A program made the position numbers and the translations under genes. Positions 26,491-36,320 of a stretch of DNA of 64,000 nt are shown piece after piece. Below the pieces are notes generated by a model. It saw only the letters and a program-made list of their open reading frames with translations, was not told where the DNA came from and did not search any database. The stretch lies in contig NZ_KB893670.1 of assembly GCF_000374165.1 (NCBI RefSeq), positions 155,718 to 219,717 on the forward strand, given 5' to 3'. Every line of letters begins with the position of its first letter. The first letter of the stretch is position 1. The stretch is from Parafrankia elaeagni (GTDB lineage: Bacteria; Actinomycetota; Actinomycetes; Frankiales; Frankiaceae).

Positions 26491-27942
26491 GTGTCTGGGC
26501 AACTTCGCCGGCTGCTCGGCGGTGGGCTGACCGCCGCCATGCTGGCCGTGGCCGTCACGGCCTGCAGTTCCGACGGGGACGACCCCGCCCCGCCCGCCTC
26601 GGTCGTGCTGGAGCGTGCGGGCGAGAGCACCGTCCCGTTCGAGGTACCGGCCACCGGCGAGGTGGTGCTGGACGTCACCACCGAGGCCCCGGGAGCAGCC
26701 TGGGGCACCGTCGGCTCGGAGTCCGCTGTGGTCTCCCTGTTCGTCGACGGCACGTACACGACGGACGTGGTGATCCCCGCGTCGTTCCCGATCCGGCGCA
26801 GCCTCGCGCTCGGCAGCCTCAGCGGGGGCAGGCACGACCTGCGCGTGCAGTTCGCGGCGGACCGCTCACCGCAGGGCTCCACCCAGGCGAAGCTGTCGGA
26901 CTTCGCCTTCCGGGCGATCGGCCCCGACGACCCGCAGTACGCGGCGGCCCGCAACGCGCCGGTGGTCTACGGGCGGACGGCCGTGAACCCGGCCCTGCTC
27001 CCGGGCACCCCCGCGACGGGCCCGTTCCAGAACGCGCTGACCGACTCGCCGCTCGTCGCCTTCCACACCGAGGCACCGACAGCCACCGGGCACCGGCTGC
27101 TCACCTACTCCATGATCTGGAGCAACGAGGACGGCGGGACCTCGACCCCGGCCCTGATGGCCCGCTGGGGGCGCACCACCGACCTCGAGTGGACCTACAA
27201 GGTCGAGGTCGACGGCGCCGGCAACGCCGTGCCCGGCAGTGCCGTCATGCAGGGCCCCGACCACGTCGACGTCCCGTTCCGCGGGCAGGTCGAAGGCACC
27301 CACCCGATCCTGCAGACCTGCACCCTGAACAACAACATCTGCGACCGGACGGACGGGCAGATGCGCTTCGCCCTCGCCGCCGGTGAGCGGCTGGACCCGG
27401 TCAACGAGGCCCGCGAGCGGATCATGGACCGCAACCCGTGGACGTACTGGGTGATGGCCCAGGAGGTCAACCGCGAGGGCAAGGTCACCGAGGCGCCCGA
27501 GTCGTCGTCCACCGAGCAGATCAGCGACCCGCGCAACTACCTGTACCTGGTGATCCGCAAGTCCACCCAGGGACCGCCGAACACCGACGCGGCGTGGGTC
27601 GGAGTGTCGGTCGGCGTGCGCCTGTCCGGCAACCCGAACACGTTCCGCTCCAACCAGGTGTACCCGGTGTGGTCCATCGAGCGGGACTCCCCGGCCCAGA
27701 CCGCCATCGCGCTCCCGCCGGGCACCGTCGCCGAGGACATCGCGTCCATCCAGGCCACCCGAGTGGTCGGCGAGGGGCGCGACACCGGCGCCCGGGTCCA
27801 GATCGACTCCATCGAGCAGGCGTTCTTCCTCGGCCCCGACGGGCTGCCGCAGGAGTCCTTCCTGTTCACCCCGGCCCGGGCGACGCTGACCTCGGCGGCC
27901 CCGACCGCCACGCTCTTCCGCCGCCCCACCGGCACCTCCTGA
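26491..27942 (+). CDS. Large putative secreted lipoprotein
   Basis: The GTG at 26491 is preceded by a good AAGGAG site and gives 483 residues. The N-terminus SGQLRRLLGGGLTAAMLAVA followed by VTACSS is a lipoprotein signal with the lipidated Cys near residue 25. The long exported part is rich in beta-strand-like segments (DVTTEAPGAAWGTVGSESAV; LTYSMIWSNEDGGTSTPALM) and contains two Cys in LQTCTLNNNICDRTDGQMRF that could form a disulfide. I do not recognise the family. The stop is 27 bases from the convergent MDMPI-family gene. Confidence 0.8.
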   Translation: MSGQLRRLLGGGLTAAMLAVAVTACSSDGDDPAPPASVVLERAGESTVPFEVPATGEVVLDVTTEAPGAAWGTVGSESAVVSLFVDGTYTTDVVIPASFPIRRSLALGSLSGGRHDLRVQFAADRSPQGSTQAKLSDFAFRAIGPDDPQYAAARNAPVVYGRTAVNPALLPGTPATGPFQNALTDSPLVAFHTEAPTATGHRLLTYSMIWSNEDGGTSTPALMARWGRTTDLEWTYKVEVDGAGNAVPGSAVMQGPDHVDVPFRGQVEGTHPILQTCTLNNNICDRTDGQMRFALAAGERLDPVNEARERIMDRNPWTYWVMAQEVNREGKVTEAPESSSTEQISDPRNYLYLVIRKSTQGPPNTDAAWVGVSVGVRLSGNPNTFRSNQVYPVWSIERDSPAQTAIALPPGTVAEDIASIQATRVVGEGRDTGARVQIDSIEQAFFLGPDGLPQESFLFTPARATLTSAAPTATLFRRPTGTS

Positions 27943-27968
27943 GCCGACTGCACGGGTTCACACCGGAA

Positions 27969-28727
27969 TCACCGCCCGGTGCGCAGCGCCTGCAGCAGCC
28001 CGGCGTCACCATGGATCTCGGTCCCGCCGCCGGCGGCCCCGACAGCCCCGGCGGCCCCCGGAGCGGCCGGATCGAGCCGGCCCCACAGCGCGAGCAGCAC
28101 CGGGCCCGCGGGCCCGCGCAGCGCGGCGTCCCCCTTCGCGTGCTCGGTCGTCACCGTCGCGGTCGGGCCGTCCAGCCGCACGAGCCACTCCCCCGGAACG
28201 TCGGTCAGGTGGACGTGCACGCTGCCCTGCCCGGGTGGCGAGAGCCCGACCGCGCGCGCCGCCGGCAGCAGCAGGGTCAGCATCTCGTCGATGCCGTCGG
28301 CGGCCAGGTCGGGCGGGAACGCCGGCGGCTCGCCGACCGCGCCGGCGGCATCCCAGGCATGGACCAGGGTCTCGTTGGCCAACCGGCGCGGCCAGAAGCC
28401 GGCCACACCGGGGGTGACGTGGAGGGTGAACGTCCAGGCCGGTGACCGGGGGTCGACGTCCCGGAGCACGGCGAGAACGTCGGCCACCGAACGCCGGTAG
28501 TAGTCGGCGAGCTCGGTGTCGCCCCGCGGCGGCGCCGGAACCCGCTCGGGCTCCTCGGTCGTGCCCCTCGGCAGGTGCCTCGCGGTCACGGTGAACAACC
28601 GGCCGACGTGGGACACCAGGCGGCGGCAGTCCCAGCCGGGGCAGCTCGGGACCGGCGCGTCCAGATCGCGCAGCGCCGCGGTCAGCAGGGCGTCCGCATG
28701 CGTTTCCAACAGTGCTGGGTAGTCCAT
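27969..28727 (-). CDS. Maleylpyruvate-isomerase-family (MDMPI/TIGR03083) protein
   Basis: This 252-residue protein begins MDYPALLETHADALL and contains PSCPGWDCRRLVSHVGRL, the N-terminal metal-binding region of the mycothiol-dependent maleylpyruvate isomerase family. Two further conserved segments are WPRRLANETLVHAWDAAGAV, with a His ligand, and a C-terminal domain with EWLVRLDGP. Members use mycothiol or act as DinB-like metal proteins; the actual substrate is unknown. Its presence fits the mycothiol genes elsewhere in the window. It lies 19 bases downstream of the small membrane protein gene. Confidence 0.85.
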   Translation of the reverse strand: MDYPALLETHADALLTAALRDLDAPVPSCPGWDCRRLVSHVGRLFTVTARHLPRGTTEEPERVPAPPRGDTELADYYRRSVADVLAVLRDVDPRSPAWTFTLHVTPGVAGFWPRRLANETLVHAWDAAGAVGEPPAFPPDLAADGIDEMLTLLLPAARAVGLSPPGQGSVHVHLTDVPGEWLVRLDGPTATVTTEHAKGDAALRGPAGPVLLALWGRLDPAAPGAAGAVGAAGGGTEIHGDAGLLQALRTGR

Positions 28728-28746
28728 CGGACGAAGTCTTGCAGCA

Positions 28747-29385
28747 TCAGCTGGCAGGCGCCCCGGGCACGGACGGCGCGGGCACAGCCTGCGCAGGCCC
28801 GGTCGGCGCCAGCCCGGTCGGCGCGGGCTGGCCGAGGTCTGCCGCGAGCCGGGTCCACAGGCCGTCCGCGGTGTCGAGCGCGGTCGTCGTGCGCGCCAGC
28901 AGCGTGCCGACAGGTTCCCGGGTGCCGTCGAAGAGGTTGCCGCAGGCCTGCGCCGCGCCACCGTAGGCGGCCACGCCGTCGGTCCAGGTCTTCCGCGCCC
29001 CGTCCACGGGCGCTTCCGCCACGCCCGCCGCGTCCCGAACGGCCGCACCGAGCACGGCGCAGGCCGGCTGCAGAGCGCGCCCGTCATTGGCGGCGACGGC
29101 GGTGCGCACGCCGGCCACCGCGGCGGCGACCTCGGCCCGCGCGGCCGCGGTGGACCCGTACCAGGCGTCGAGCTCGGCGGCGACGTCCAGCGTCGGCGGC
29201 GGGGCGGCGCCGGTCTCGGCCTCCACGCTGGTCTCGCCACCGACCAGGAACCACACCGCGGCGACCGCGACGATCCCGATCGTGGCCAGCACCGTGATGC
29301 CGGTCCGTCGCTCCTGCCGGCTGAGTTCGTCCCAGGTCCGGACGTCGTTGTTACGTACAAGAAGGTCATGGTTACGGCGTGCCAT
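28747..29385 (-). CDS. Single-pass membrane protein with exported helical domain
   Basis: This 212-residue protein starts at an ATG with GGGAGA upstream. After a charged N-terminal region (RRNHDLLVRNNDVRTWDELS) comes one transmembrane helix, ITVLATIGIVAVAAVWFLVG. The exported domain is mostly alpha-helical and Ala-rich, with two Cys (ACAVLG, ACGNLF) that may pair. The C-terminus is Pro/Ala-rich. I recognise no family. It is divergent from the RadC gene and followed closely by the MDMPI gene. Confidence 0.75.
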   Translation of the reverse strand: MARRNHDLLVRNNDVRTWDELSRQERRTGITVLATIGIVAVAAVWFLVGGETSVEAETGAAPPPTLDVAAELDAWYGSTAAARAEVAAAVAGVRTAVAANDGRALQPACAVLGAAVRDAAGVAEAPVDGARKTWTDGVAAYGGAAQACGNLFDGTREPVGTLLARTTTALDTADGLWTRLAADLGQPAPTGLAPTGPAQAVPAPSVPGAPAS

Positions 29386-29541
29386 ATGTTCTCCCACGCG
29401 CCGAGGTGTGCAGGCACAAGACAGACGCGCAGGCGGCCGCCGACGTTGCGGCGACCCGGGGCGGCTCGACCGCGGAACCTGTCGTACCCGACACCTACGG
29501 TGTTCGCGCGGGCCGGACAACACCTTCCCGGCAGGGCACGA

Positions 29542-29571
29542 CACACCATGAACGGGCACACCATGAACGGG
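29542..29571. repeat. 15-bp duplication at the 5' end of the RadC gene
   Basis: The unit cacaccatgaacggg occurs at 29542-29556 and 29557-29571, giving two extra in-frame ATG codons (29548 and 29563) before the likely start at 29581. Confidence 0.92.
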
Positions 29572-29580
29572 GTAACGGCC

Positions 29581-30279
29581 ATGCGGCTGAAGGACCTGCC
29601 CACCCACGAGCGGCCGCGGGAGCGGGCGCTGGCATCCGGTGTCGAGGCGCTCGCCGACCGCGAGCTGCTCGCGCTCCTGCTGGGCTCCGGTGTCCCTGGC
29701 AGCGACGCCGTCGACCTCGCCGGTCAGCTCATCGCCCGGCACGGCGGTCTGTACGACCTCGCCCGGGCCGCGCCCGCGGAGCTGGTCGCGCACGCGGGCA
29801 TCGGCCCGGCGAAGGCCGCCCGGGTCTGTGCCGCGTTCCACCTCGGCCGCCGGGCCTCCCGGCCTCCGCCGGCACGGCGGGCGGTGGCCAGCACCGCGGC
29901 GCTGGCCGCGGTGGCGGCGCCGCACCTGCGGGGGCTACGCACCGAGCGGGTCGTCGTGATCGTCTGCGACGGTGGTGGCACCGTCCTGCGGGCCGGCCCG
30001 TTCAGCCCCGCGACGGGTGACGGCGCTTCCGACGGCGCGTCGTCCGACGGCAGTCCGCTGAGCGTCCGCGAGCTGCTGGCCCACGTCCTGCGCTGCGGTG
30101 GTTCGGCGTTCGGGCTCGCCCACAACCATCCGGACGGCAACCTGGAACCCAGCCGGGCCGACCGCCAGGTCACCCACCGGGTCCAGGAGGCCGCCGGCCT
30201 GGTCGGTCTGCGCTTCCTCGACCACGTGATCGTCACCGAGAAAAGCTGGCGACGGGTCGAGCCCGGCCAGGGATCATGA
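29581..30279 (+). CDS. radC: RadC-family (UPF0758) JAB-domain protein
   Basis: The ATG at 29581 starts MRLKDLPTHERPRERALASG, the usual RadC N-terminus, and gives 232 residues. A helix-hairpin-helix segment (ELVAHAGIGPAKAARVCAAF) is followed by the JAB metalloprotease-like motif AHNHPDGNLEPSRAD with both zinc histidines and the Asp. The family is associated with DNA repair by name, but its biochemical role is unsettled. The in-frame ATGs at 29548 and 29563 would lengthen the N-terminus by up to 11 residues. Confidence 0.9.
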   Translation: MRLKDLPTHERPRERALASGVEALADRELLALLLGSGVPGSDAVDLAGQLIARHGGLYDLARAAPAELVAHAGIGPAKAARVCAAFHLGRRASRPPPARRAVASTAALAAVAAPHLRGLRTERVVVIVCDGGGTVLRAGPFSPATGDGASDGASSDGSPLSVRELLAHVLRCGGSAFGLAHNHPDGNLEPSRADRQVTHRVQEAAGLVGLRFLDHVIVTEKSWRRVEPGQGS

Positions 30280-30330
30280 GGAGCGGCGGCCGGGAGCGCC
30301 CCGGTCCGCGCCCAGCGAGGAGGACCGGTC

Positions 30331-30534
30331 CTGACCGACGAGGAGTGCGTGTTCTGCGCGATTCTGCGCGGCGAGGAGCAGGCAAGTCTGATCTACGAGG
30401 ACGACGCGGTCGTCATCGACGCACACTGGGAGATCCGCGACCGCGCCGAACTCGACCAGACCGCCGCCGCTGTCCGCGCCGGCCTGGCCACGCTCACTCG
30501 GGGCGGGTCCGCCCGAGGCGCCCACGAACCCTGA
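30331..30534 (+). pseudogene. HIT-family hydrolase remnant with internal deletion
   Basis: The frame reads LTDEECVFCAILRGEEQASL followed by IYEDDAVV, matching the start of HIT (histidine-triad) proteins with their CxxC. It then jumps to DAHWEIRDRAELDQTAAAVR, which resembles the very C-terminus of such proteins. The central part with the catalytic H-x-H-x-H triad is absent although the frame is kept. GGAGGACC precedes a CTG at 30331 where the family usually starts with ATG. It is likely non-functional; a functional mini-protein cannot be excluded. Confidence 0.6.
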
Positions 30535-30579
30535 TCGTGGCCCCGTCAGAGCACCTGGTCCAACCGACCGACGATCTGC

Positions 30580-31245
30580 TCAGGACTCCGCTGACGCGAC
30601 GCCGACCGGGCAGGACAGGCCGGTTCCGCCGAGCCCGCAGTAACCGTGCGGGTTCTTGCTCTCCGAGAGGTACTGCTGGTGGTACTCCTCGGCGTAGTAG
30701 AACGGGCCGGCCGGCGCGATCTCGGTGGTGATCTGCGGGTAGCCGGCGGCGTCGAGGACACGCTGGAACGCCTCCCGGCTCGCGGCCGCCGCCGTGGCCT
30801 GCACGTCGGTCGTCGTGTAGATCGCCGAGCGGTACTGGGTGCCGACGTCGTTGCCCTGCCGCATGCCCTGGGTCGGGTTGTGGCCCTCCCAGAAGACACG
30901 CAGCAGCTCGTCGTAGCTGACCTTCGCCGGGTCGAAGACGACGAGCACAGCCTCGGTGTGGCCGGTCTGCCCGGAGCAGGTCTCCTCGTAGGTCGGGTGC
31001 GGCGTGATCCCGCCCGCGTAGCCGACGGAGGTGGAGTACACGCCGGGCACCTGCCAGAACTTCCGCTCGGCGCCCCAGAAACAGCCCATGCCGAACACCG
31101 CGGTCTCCAGCCCCTCCGGGAAGGGACCGAGCAGGGACGTCCCGAGAACGGTGTGGCGGTCAGGACCGGTGAAGATCGGAACGGTACGGCCGGGCAGTGC
31201 CTGCTCGGCCGTCGGCAGGGTCGTCTTGTGGCGACCGAAGAACAT
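30580..31245 (-). CDS. msrA: Peptide methionine (S)-S-oxide reductase MsrA
   Basis: This 221-residue enzyme repairs oxidised methionine. The catalytic motif [14 protein letters not shown] lies at about residues 52-65, and [20 protein letters not shown] follows. The [20 protein letters not shown] block and C-terminal resolving cysteines in [14 protein letters not shown] complete the family pattern. The ATG at 31245 has GGAGGTGG nine bases upstream. It lies downstream of phoH on the same strand but with about 210 bases between them. Confidence 0.97.
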   Translation of the reverse strand: MFFGRHKTTLPTAEQALPGRTVPIFTGPDRHTVLGTSLLGPFPEGLETAVFGMGCFWGAERKFWQVPGVYSTSVGYAGGITPHPTYEETCSGQTGHTEAVLVVFDPAKVSYDELLRVFWEGHNPTQGMRQGNDVGTQYRSAIYTTTDVQATAAAASREAFQRVLDAAGYPQITTEIAPAGPFYYAEEYHQQYLSESKNPHGYCGLGGTGLSCPVGVASAES

Positions 31246-31455
31246 CACGAACCACCTCCGGGCTTCTCCCCGCACAACCACCGCGCCGCCCGCTTAGTTC
31301 CCATGTCGGTGGCAGCGCCCGCAGGCCACATGGATGCCCGGTGGGAGCCCGGCCCCGGCCCGGCCTCGTCGCCTGCCACTACCAGCGACGAGGCCATCGC
31401 GATGCGCCGTTGTGGATTTAGGCCAGTCTGGGCCAGTCCGGCCGATCCGGTCCGC

Positions 31456-32748
31456 TCAGAGCACGAGATCCTCAAGCATGGTCGTGACCAGAGCGGCGAT
31501 CGGCGACCGCTCCGACCGGGTGAGGGTGATGTGGGCGAACAGGGGGTGGCCCTTGAGTGTCTCGATGACCGAGGCGACCCCGTCGTGCCGGCCGACCCGC
31601 AGGTTGTCGCGCTGGGCGACGTCGTGGGTCAGCACGACCCGCGACCCCTGGCCGAGCCGGGACAGCACGGTGAGCAGGACCCCGCGTTCCAACGACTGGG
31701 CCTCGTCCACGATCACGAAGGCGTCGTGCAGGGAACGCCCACGGATGTGGGTGAGCGGGAGGACCTCCAGCATGCCCCGATCGACGATCTCCTCGATGAC
31801 CTCGGGCGACACCAGCGCGCCGAGGGTGTCGAAGACGGCCTGCGCCCAAGGCGCCATCTTCTCGTTCTCGCTGCCGGGCAGGTAGCCGAGATCCTGGCCG
31901 CCGACGGCGTAGAGCGGGCGGAAGACGACGACCCGGCGGTGCAGCCGACGCTCCATGACCGCCTCCAGGCCGGCGCACAGCGCGAGGGCGGACTTGCCCG
32001 TCCCGGCGCGGCCTCCGAGGGAGACGATGCCGATCTCGTTGTCGAGCAGCAGGTCGAGGGCGACGCGCTGCTCCGCGGAGCGGCCGTGCAGCCCGAAGGC
32101 GTCCCGGTCGCCGCGCACGAGCTGGATCGTCTTGTCGGCGGTGACACGGCCGAGGGCGGAGGCGCTGCCGCCGGCGGTGGTGAGCACGAGCCCGGTGTGG
32201 CAGGGCAGATCAGCCGCCTCCGGGGGCTCGACCAGTTCCTTGGCGTACAGGCGGTCGAGATCGTCCTGGTCGAGGGTCAGCTCCGCCATGCCACTCCAGC
32301 CGCTGTCGACCGGTGACAGTGCCTGGTACTCCTCCGCGGCGAGCCCGACGACGGATGCCTTCACGCGCAGCGGGAGGTCCTTGGTGACCAGCACGACGTC
32401 GGCGCCTTCGCCGGCGAGGTTGAGGGCCACCGAGAGGATCCTGGAATCGTTGTCGTCCACGCGGAACCCCGGTGGAAGCACGGACGAGTCGGTGTGGTTA
32501 AGTTCGACCCGAAGCGTCCCACCGGACTCCAGTGGCAGCGGCATGTCCAGCCGCCCGTGACGGATCCGGAGGTCGTCCAGGATGCGCAGGGCCTCCCGGG
32601 CGAACCAGCCCAGTTCCGGATGGTTCCGCTTGGCTTCCAGCTCCCCTATGACGACCAGGGGGAGCACGACATTGTGCTCCGCGAACCGCAGCAGCGCGCC
32701 AGGATCAGAGAGCAGCACGCTTGTGTCGACGACATGCGTTCGTGGCAC
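31456..32748 (-). CDS. PIN-PhoH fusion ATPase (PhoH2)
   Basis: This 430-residue protein joins an N-terminal PIN ribonuclease-like domain ([40 protein letters not shown]) to a C-terminal PhoH ATPase domain. In the latter, Walker A is [13 protein letters not shown] near residue 245 and Walker B is [13 protein letters not shown] near 340. PhoH2 proteins act as RNA helicase/ribonucleases in mycobacteria. It starts at a GTG. The C-terminus [20 protein letters not shown] matches the family. Confidence 0.93.
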   Translation of the reverse strand: MPRTHVVDTSVLLSDPGALLRFAEHNVVLPLVVIGELEAKRNHPELGWFAREALRILDDLRIRHGRLDMPLPLESGGTLRVELNHTDSSVLPPGFRVDDNDSRILSVALNLAGEGADVVLVTKDLPLRVKASVVGLAAEEYQALSPVDSGWSGMAELTLDQDDLDRLYAKELVEPPEAADLPCHTGLVLTTAGGSASALGRVTADKTIQLVRGDRDAFGLHGRSAEQRVALDLLLDNEIGIVSLGGRAGTGKSALALCAGLEAVMERRLHRRVVVFRPLYAVGGQDLGYLPGSENEKMAPWAQAVFDTLGALVSPEVIEEIVDRGMLEVLPLTHIRGRSLHDAFVIVDEAQSLERGVLLTVLSRLGQGSRVVLTHDVAQRDNLRVGRHDGVASVIETLKGHPLFAHITLTRSERSPIAALVTTMLEDLVL

Positions 32749-33216
32749 ACGCCCACCCGCCTACTCGGAGGTATCCGGGACCGGGCCCCTGACCAGGGGC
32801 CGGGTACCGGCCTCCTGGCGTTGTCGCAACTGCGGCACCGAGGGGCCTCCCGAGTGGCCGACCCGATGTCGGACCACGACTTGAGACGCTAGGGCTCTCA
32901 CGTTAGCCGTCACCCCGCAAGATGGCGACCAACTTCTTACAACACGCTTCGCTTGTCTTTGTGTGCCCTTCGTGGTCTATGCTCGGCGATCGCCGGCCAC
33001 TGGTCACCGTCTGCGAAGAATCTCACGGTACGAAACCGCGCAGTTCTTCTCAGATGACACAACAGCGGAGGTCCGGGCATCCCGCCGCGATGAGACGCTC
33101 GCCACCGTGAGCCTGGCCCCACCGCCCCCTGGCCCGACGGAGCCAGGCATCGCCCCCGGACACGCATCGCCGCTCACCCGACGCTCACCCGACGGACACC
33201 CGCCGGACCAGCAATG
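32749..33216. other. Intergenic region upstream of phoH
   Basis: About 470 bases separate phoH from the pckA terminator. A less GC-rich patch at 32920-33060 may hold a promoter, for example TTGTCT with TATGCT 19 bases on, but the spacing is poor. No gene is supported. Confidence 0.45.
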
Positions 33217-33256
33217 ACGAACCGGCGCCCGCGAATGATCGCGGGCGCCGGTTCGT
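33217..33256 (-). terminator. Strong hairpin downstream of pckA
   Basis: A perfect 18-bp inverted repeat (33217-33234 with 33239-33256; arm acgaaccggcgcccgcga) surrounds a 4-base loop. It begins 46 bases after the pckA stop and ends transcription toward phoH. A short gacggg tandem repeat follows at about 33256-33280. Confidence 0.85.
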
Positions 33257-33301
33257 CGACGGGGACGGGGACGGGGACGGGCGAGCGGGTCGCCGGAGGC
33301 C

Positions 33302-35125
33302 TCAGCCGTTGAGGCGCTTGATCAGAGCCTCGTGCTCAGCCCACAGCTCCTCCGGCAGGCGGTCACCGAAGGTCTTGTAGTGCTCGGGGATCAGCTCCGC
33401 CTCCTGCCGCCACACCTCGGTGTCGACGCTCAGCAGCGTCTCGAGGTCGGCGGCGGGGACGTCCAGGCCCTCGATGGGCAGCTCGCCCGGCGCGGGCAGG
33501 ATGCCCAGCGGCGTCTCGACGCCCTCGGCCGTGCCCTCGAGACGAGCGGCGATCCAGGCCAGCACCCGGCTGTTCTCGCCGAACCCGGGCCACAGGAAGC
33601 GCCCCTCGGGGCTCTTGCGGAACCAGTTCACGTAGTAGATCCGCGGGAGCTTGCCCGGCTCGGAGCGCTTGCCGATCTCCAGCCAGTGGGCGAAGTAGTC
33701 GGCCATGTTGTAACCGCAGAACGGCAGCATGGCGAACGGGTCGCGCCGCAGCTTGCCGATGGCGCCCGCCTGGGCGGCGGTCGTCTCGGAGGAGACGATC
33801 GAGCCGAAGAAGACACCGCGCTGCCAGTCCGGAGCCTCGGTCACCAGCGGAACGGCCGTCGCACGGCGGCCACCGAACAGGATCGCCGAGATCGGCACGC
33901 CCGCCGGGTCCTGCCACTCCGGTGCCATGGTCGGGCACTGGCTGGCCGGGACGGTGAACCGGGCGTTCGGGTGGGCCGCCGGCTCCGCCGACTCGGGGGT
34001 CCAGTCCCGGCCCTTCCAGTCGGTCAGGTGCGCGGGCTTGTCCGCTGTCAGGCCCTCCCACCAGACGTCGCCGTCGTCGGTGCGGGCGACGTTCGTGAAC
34101 ACCGCGTTACCCCAGAGGGTCTTCACGGCGTTCGGGTTGGTCTCCTCACCGGTTCCGGGAGCCACGCCGAACAGGCCCGCCTCCGGGTTCACGGCGTAGA
34201 GCCGGCCGTCCTCACCGAAGCGCATCCAGGCGATGTCGTCACCGACCGTCTCGGCCTTCCAGCCGGGCAGCGTCGGGATCAGCATCGCCAGGTTGGTCTT
34301 GCCGCACGCCGACGGGAAGGCCGCGGCCACGAAGTGGACCTTCCCCTGCGGCGAGGTCAGCTTGAGGATCAGCATGTGCTCCGCGAGCCAACCCTGGTCA
34401 CGGGCCATGACCGAGGCGATACGCAGGGCGTAGCACTTCTTGCCGAGCAGGGCGTTACCACCGTAGCCCGACCCGTACGACCAGATCTCCCGGGTCTCCG
34501 GAAAGTGCGAGATGTACTTCGTCGTGTTGCAGGGCCACGGGACGTCTTTCGCGCCCGGCTCCAGCGGAGCGCCCAGTGAATGCACCGCGGGGACGAAGAA
34601 CCCATCCTCGCCGAGCTGTTCAAGGGCGGGCGTTCCCATACGGGTCATCGTGCGCATCGAGATGACGACATATGGCGAGTCCGTGATTTCGACCCCGAGC
34701 GCGGAGATGTGCGACCCGAGCGGCCCCATGCAGAAGGGAACGACATACATCGTCCGCCCGCGCATGCTCCCGGTGAACAGTTCACCCAGCTTTGCCCGCA
34801 TCTCCGCGGGATCCAGCCAGTTGTTCGTCGGACCGGCGTCCTCCGCCTTTTCCGAACAGATGAACGTCCGGTCCTCCACCCGCGCGACGTCGTTGGGATC
34901 CGACGCCGCATAGAAGCTGTTCGGGCGTTTTTTGTCGGCCAGCCGGACCAGTGTGCCCTTCTCAGTGAGAAGCGAGGTCAGCCGATCGAACTCGGACTCC
35001 GAGCCGTCGCACCACTCAATACGGTCCGGCTGGGTGAGTTCGGCGATCTCACGCACCCAGGCGATCAGCCTGGCGTGCTTGGTGGGGGCGGCATCCAGCC
35101 CGGGAATCTGTGCCGCGGTCGTCAC
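33302..35125 (-). CDS. pckA: Phosphoenolpyruvate carboxykinase (GTP)
   Basis: This 607-residue enzyme converts oxaloacetate and GTP to PEP, CO2 and GDP. The family signature [20 protein letters not shown], with the reactive Cys, is present near residue 285. [20 protein letters not shown], the metal-site block [20 protein letters not shown] and [20 protein letters not shown] are also present. It starts at a GTG preceded by GGAGGTGTGAGC. Length matches actinobacterial GTP-type enzymes. It is divergent from the hemolysin-III gene. Confidence 0.97.
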   Translation of the reverse strand: MTTAAQIPGLDAAPTKHARLIAWVREIAELTQPDRIEWCDGSESEFDRLTSLLTEKGTLVRLADKKRPNSFYAASDPNDVARVEDRTFICSEKAEDAGPTNNWLDPAEMRAKLGELFTGSMRGRTMYVVPFCMGPLGSHISALGVEITDSPYVVISMRTMTRMGTPALEQLGEDGFFVPAVHSLGAPLEPGAKDVPWPCNTTKYISHFPETREIWSYGSGYGGNALLGKKCYALRIASVMARDQGWLAEHMLILKLTSPQGKVHFVAAAFPSACGKTNLAMLIPTLPGWKAETVGDDIAWMRFGEDGRLYAVNPEAGLFGVAPGTGEETNPNAVKTLWGNAVFTNVARTDDGDVWWEGLTADKPAHLTDWKGRDWTPESAEPAAHPNARFTVPASQCPTMAPEWQDPAGVPISAILFGGRRATAVPLVTEAPDWQRGVFFGSIVSSETTAAQAGAIGKLRRDPFAMLPFCGYNMADYFAHWLEIGKRSEPGKLPRIYYVNWFRKSPEGRFLWPGFGENSRVLAWIAARLEGTAEGVETPLGILPAPGELPIEGLDVPAADLETLLSVDTEVWRQEAELIPEHYKTFGDRLPEELWAEHEALIKRLNG

Positions 35126-35419
35126 AGCTCACACCTCCGGTCGAGTTGAACCTGTCGCGTTCTCGTCCCGTGTGCGAGTGCCGTAGCCAGGTGCCGCGTT
35201 CGCACCCGAACACCACCAGACACCCAGGTACAAACCTGCGGGAAACGGGGCAGTTCGAGGCCGCGTTCAGGATCATTAGACTGTACCGCGCTTTCGGTGC
35301 AGAGTCGCGCGGTAGGCAGTGTGCGGAAACGTAGGATCCATCACGCACCGGGACGGACTGACGGGCACTGGCCCGCTCCGCTTCGTGACCTCGACGGCGA
35401 CCCGATATCGTTGTCCCCC

Positions 35420-36118
35420 GTGGCCACCCTCGCGCGTCAGACCCTGGGCTCCACCGGTGCACCACTGAACACCCATCCACGTGACCTGGTGCGACCACGC
35501 ATGCGGGGGTGGCTACACGCCGGAGCTTTCCCGGTGAGCCTCGCACTCGGCGTCATAGCGTTGACACTGGCCACGACACTGAGGGCCCGCCTGGGTGTGG
35601 CGGTTTACGCCGTCAGTATTGCGGCACTGTTCGGGACCAGTGCCCTCTATCACCGAAAAGTGTGGTCGACCTCACGCACGCGGTCGCTGATGAAGCGCCT
35701 CGACCACTCGATGATCTTCGTCTTCATCGCCGGCACCTACACGCCGTTCGCGCTCATCGCGATGCCCGAGCGGACCGCCCGGATCGTGCTGGGCGTCGTC
35801 TGGGGCGGCGCGGCCCTCGGCGTGCTGCTGCGCATGCTCTGGCTGCACTCCCCGCGTTACCTGATCATCCCGCTCTATATCGCGCTCGGCTGGGTGGCCG
35901 TGTTCGTCCTGCCCGAACTGCTCCACCAGGCCGGGGTGGCGGCAATCGTGCTGCTCCTGGTCGGCGGCGCGTGTTACAGCCTCGGCGCGGTGGTCTACGC
36001 CACACGCCGACCGGACCCCGCACCGACCACGTTCGGTTACCACGAGGTGTTCCACGCCTTCACTCTGGTCGCCGCCTGCTGCCACTACATCGCCCTGATG
36101 ATCGCAATGCTGGGCTGA
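35420..36118 (+). CDS. Hemolysin III / PAQR-family membrane protein
   Basis: From the GTG at 35420 the protein has 232 residues and seven predicted helices. The conserved metal-binding pattern is present: GTSALYHRKVWS in helix 2, RLDHSMIFVFIAGTYTPFAL, and HEVFHAFTLVAACCHYIAL near the C-terminus. PAQR proteins are putative zinc-dependent membrane hydrolases related to adiponectin receptors; the name hemolysin III is historical. The frame is open about 120 bases upstream, but the GTG gives the usual length. Confidence 0.88.
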   Translation: MATLARQTLGSTGAPLNTHPRDLVRPRMRGWLHAGAFPVSLALGVIALTLATTLRARLGVAVYAVSIAALFGTSALYHRKVWSTSRTRSLMKRLDHSMIFVFIAGTYTPFALIAMPERTARIVLGVVWGGAALGVLLRMLWLHSPRYLIIPLYIALGWVAVFVLPELLHQAGVAAIVLLLVGGACYSLGAVVYATRRPDPAPTTFGYHEVFHAFTLVAACCHYIALMIAMLG

Positions 36119-36182
36119 GCCGCCCCCGTACACGCAGCAACGCACGAATGCGGAACGTCACCTGAGCACGGAACGCCACCCG

Positions 36183-36196
36183 CCCCCCCCCCCCCC
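36183..36196. repeat. Homopolymer run of 14 C
   Basis: Fourteen consecutive C residues lie between the hemolysin-III gene and the conserved hypothetical gene, outside coding sequence. Confidence 0.95.
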
Positions 36197-36320
36197 GTGG
36201 CAGGGGAGGGTGATTTCTGATTCACCCGGCCCGGCGGCGCCCATCCGGCGGCATGCACGACAGACCGGTCGGTCCCGGCCGACGCAGCGTGACGAAATCC
36301 GCCCGCAGATGCCCGGAGCG

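Noticed and set aside
26163..27386. Plus-strand frame overlapping the large lipoprotein gene
   Set aside because: The lipoprotein frame has a ribosome-binding site, a lipobox and balanced composition. This one is Arg/Gly-rich.
32922..33110. Short plus-strand frame between phoH and pckA
   Set aside because: There is no ribosome-binding site and no conserved-looking segment. The patch is more likely a promoter region.
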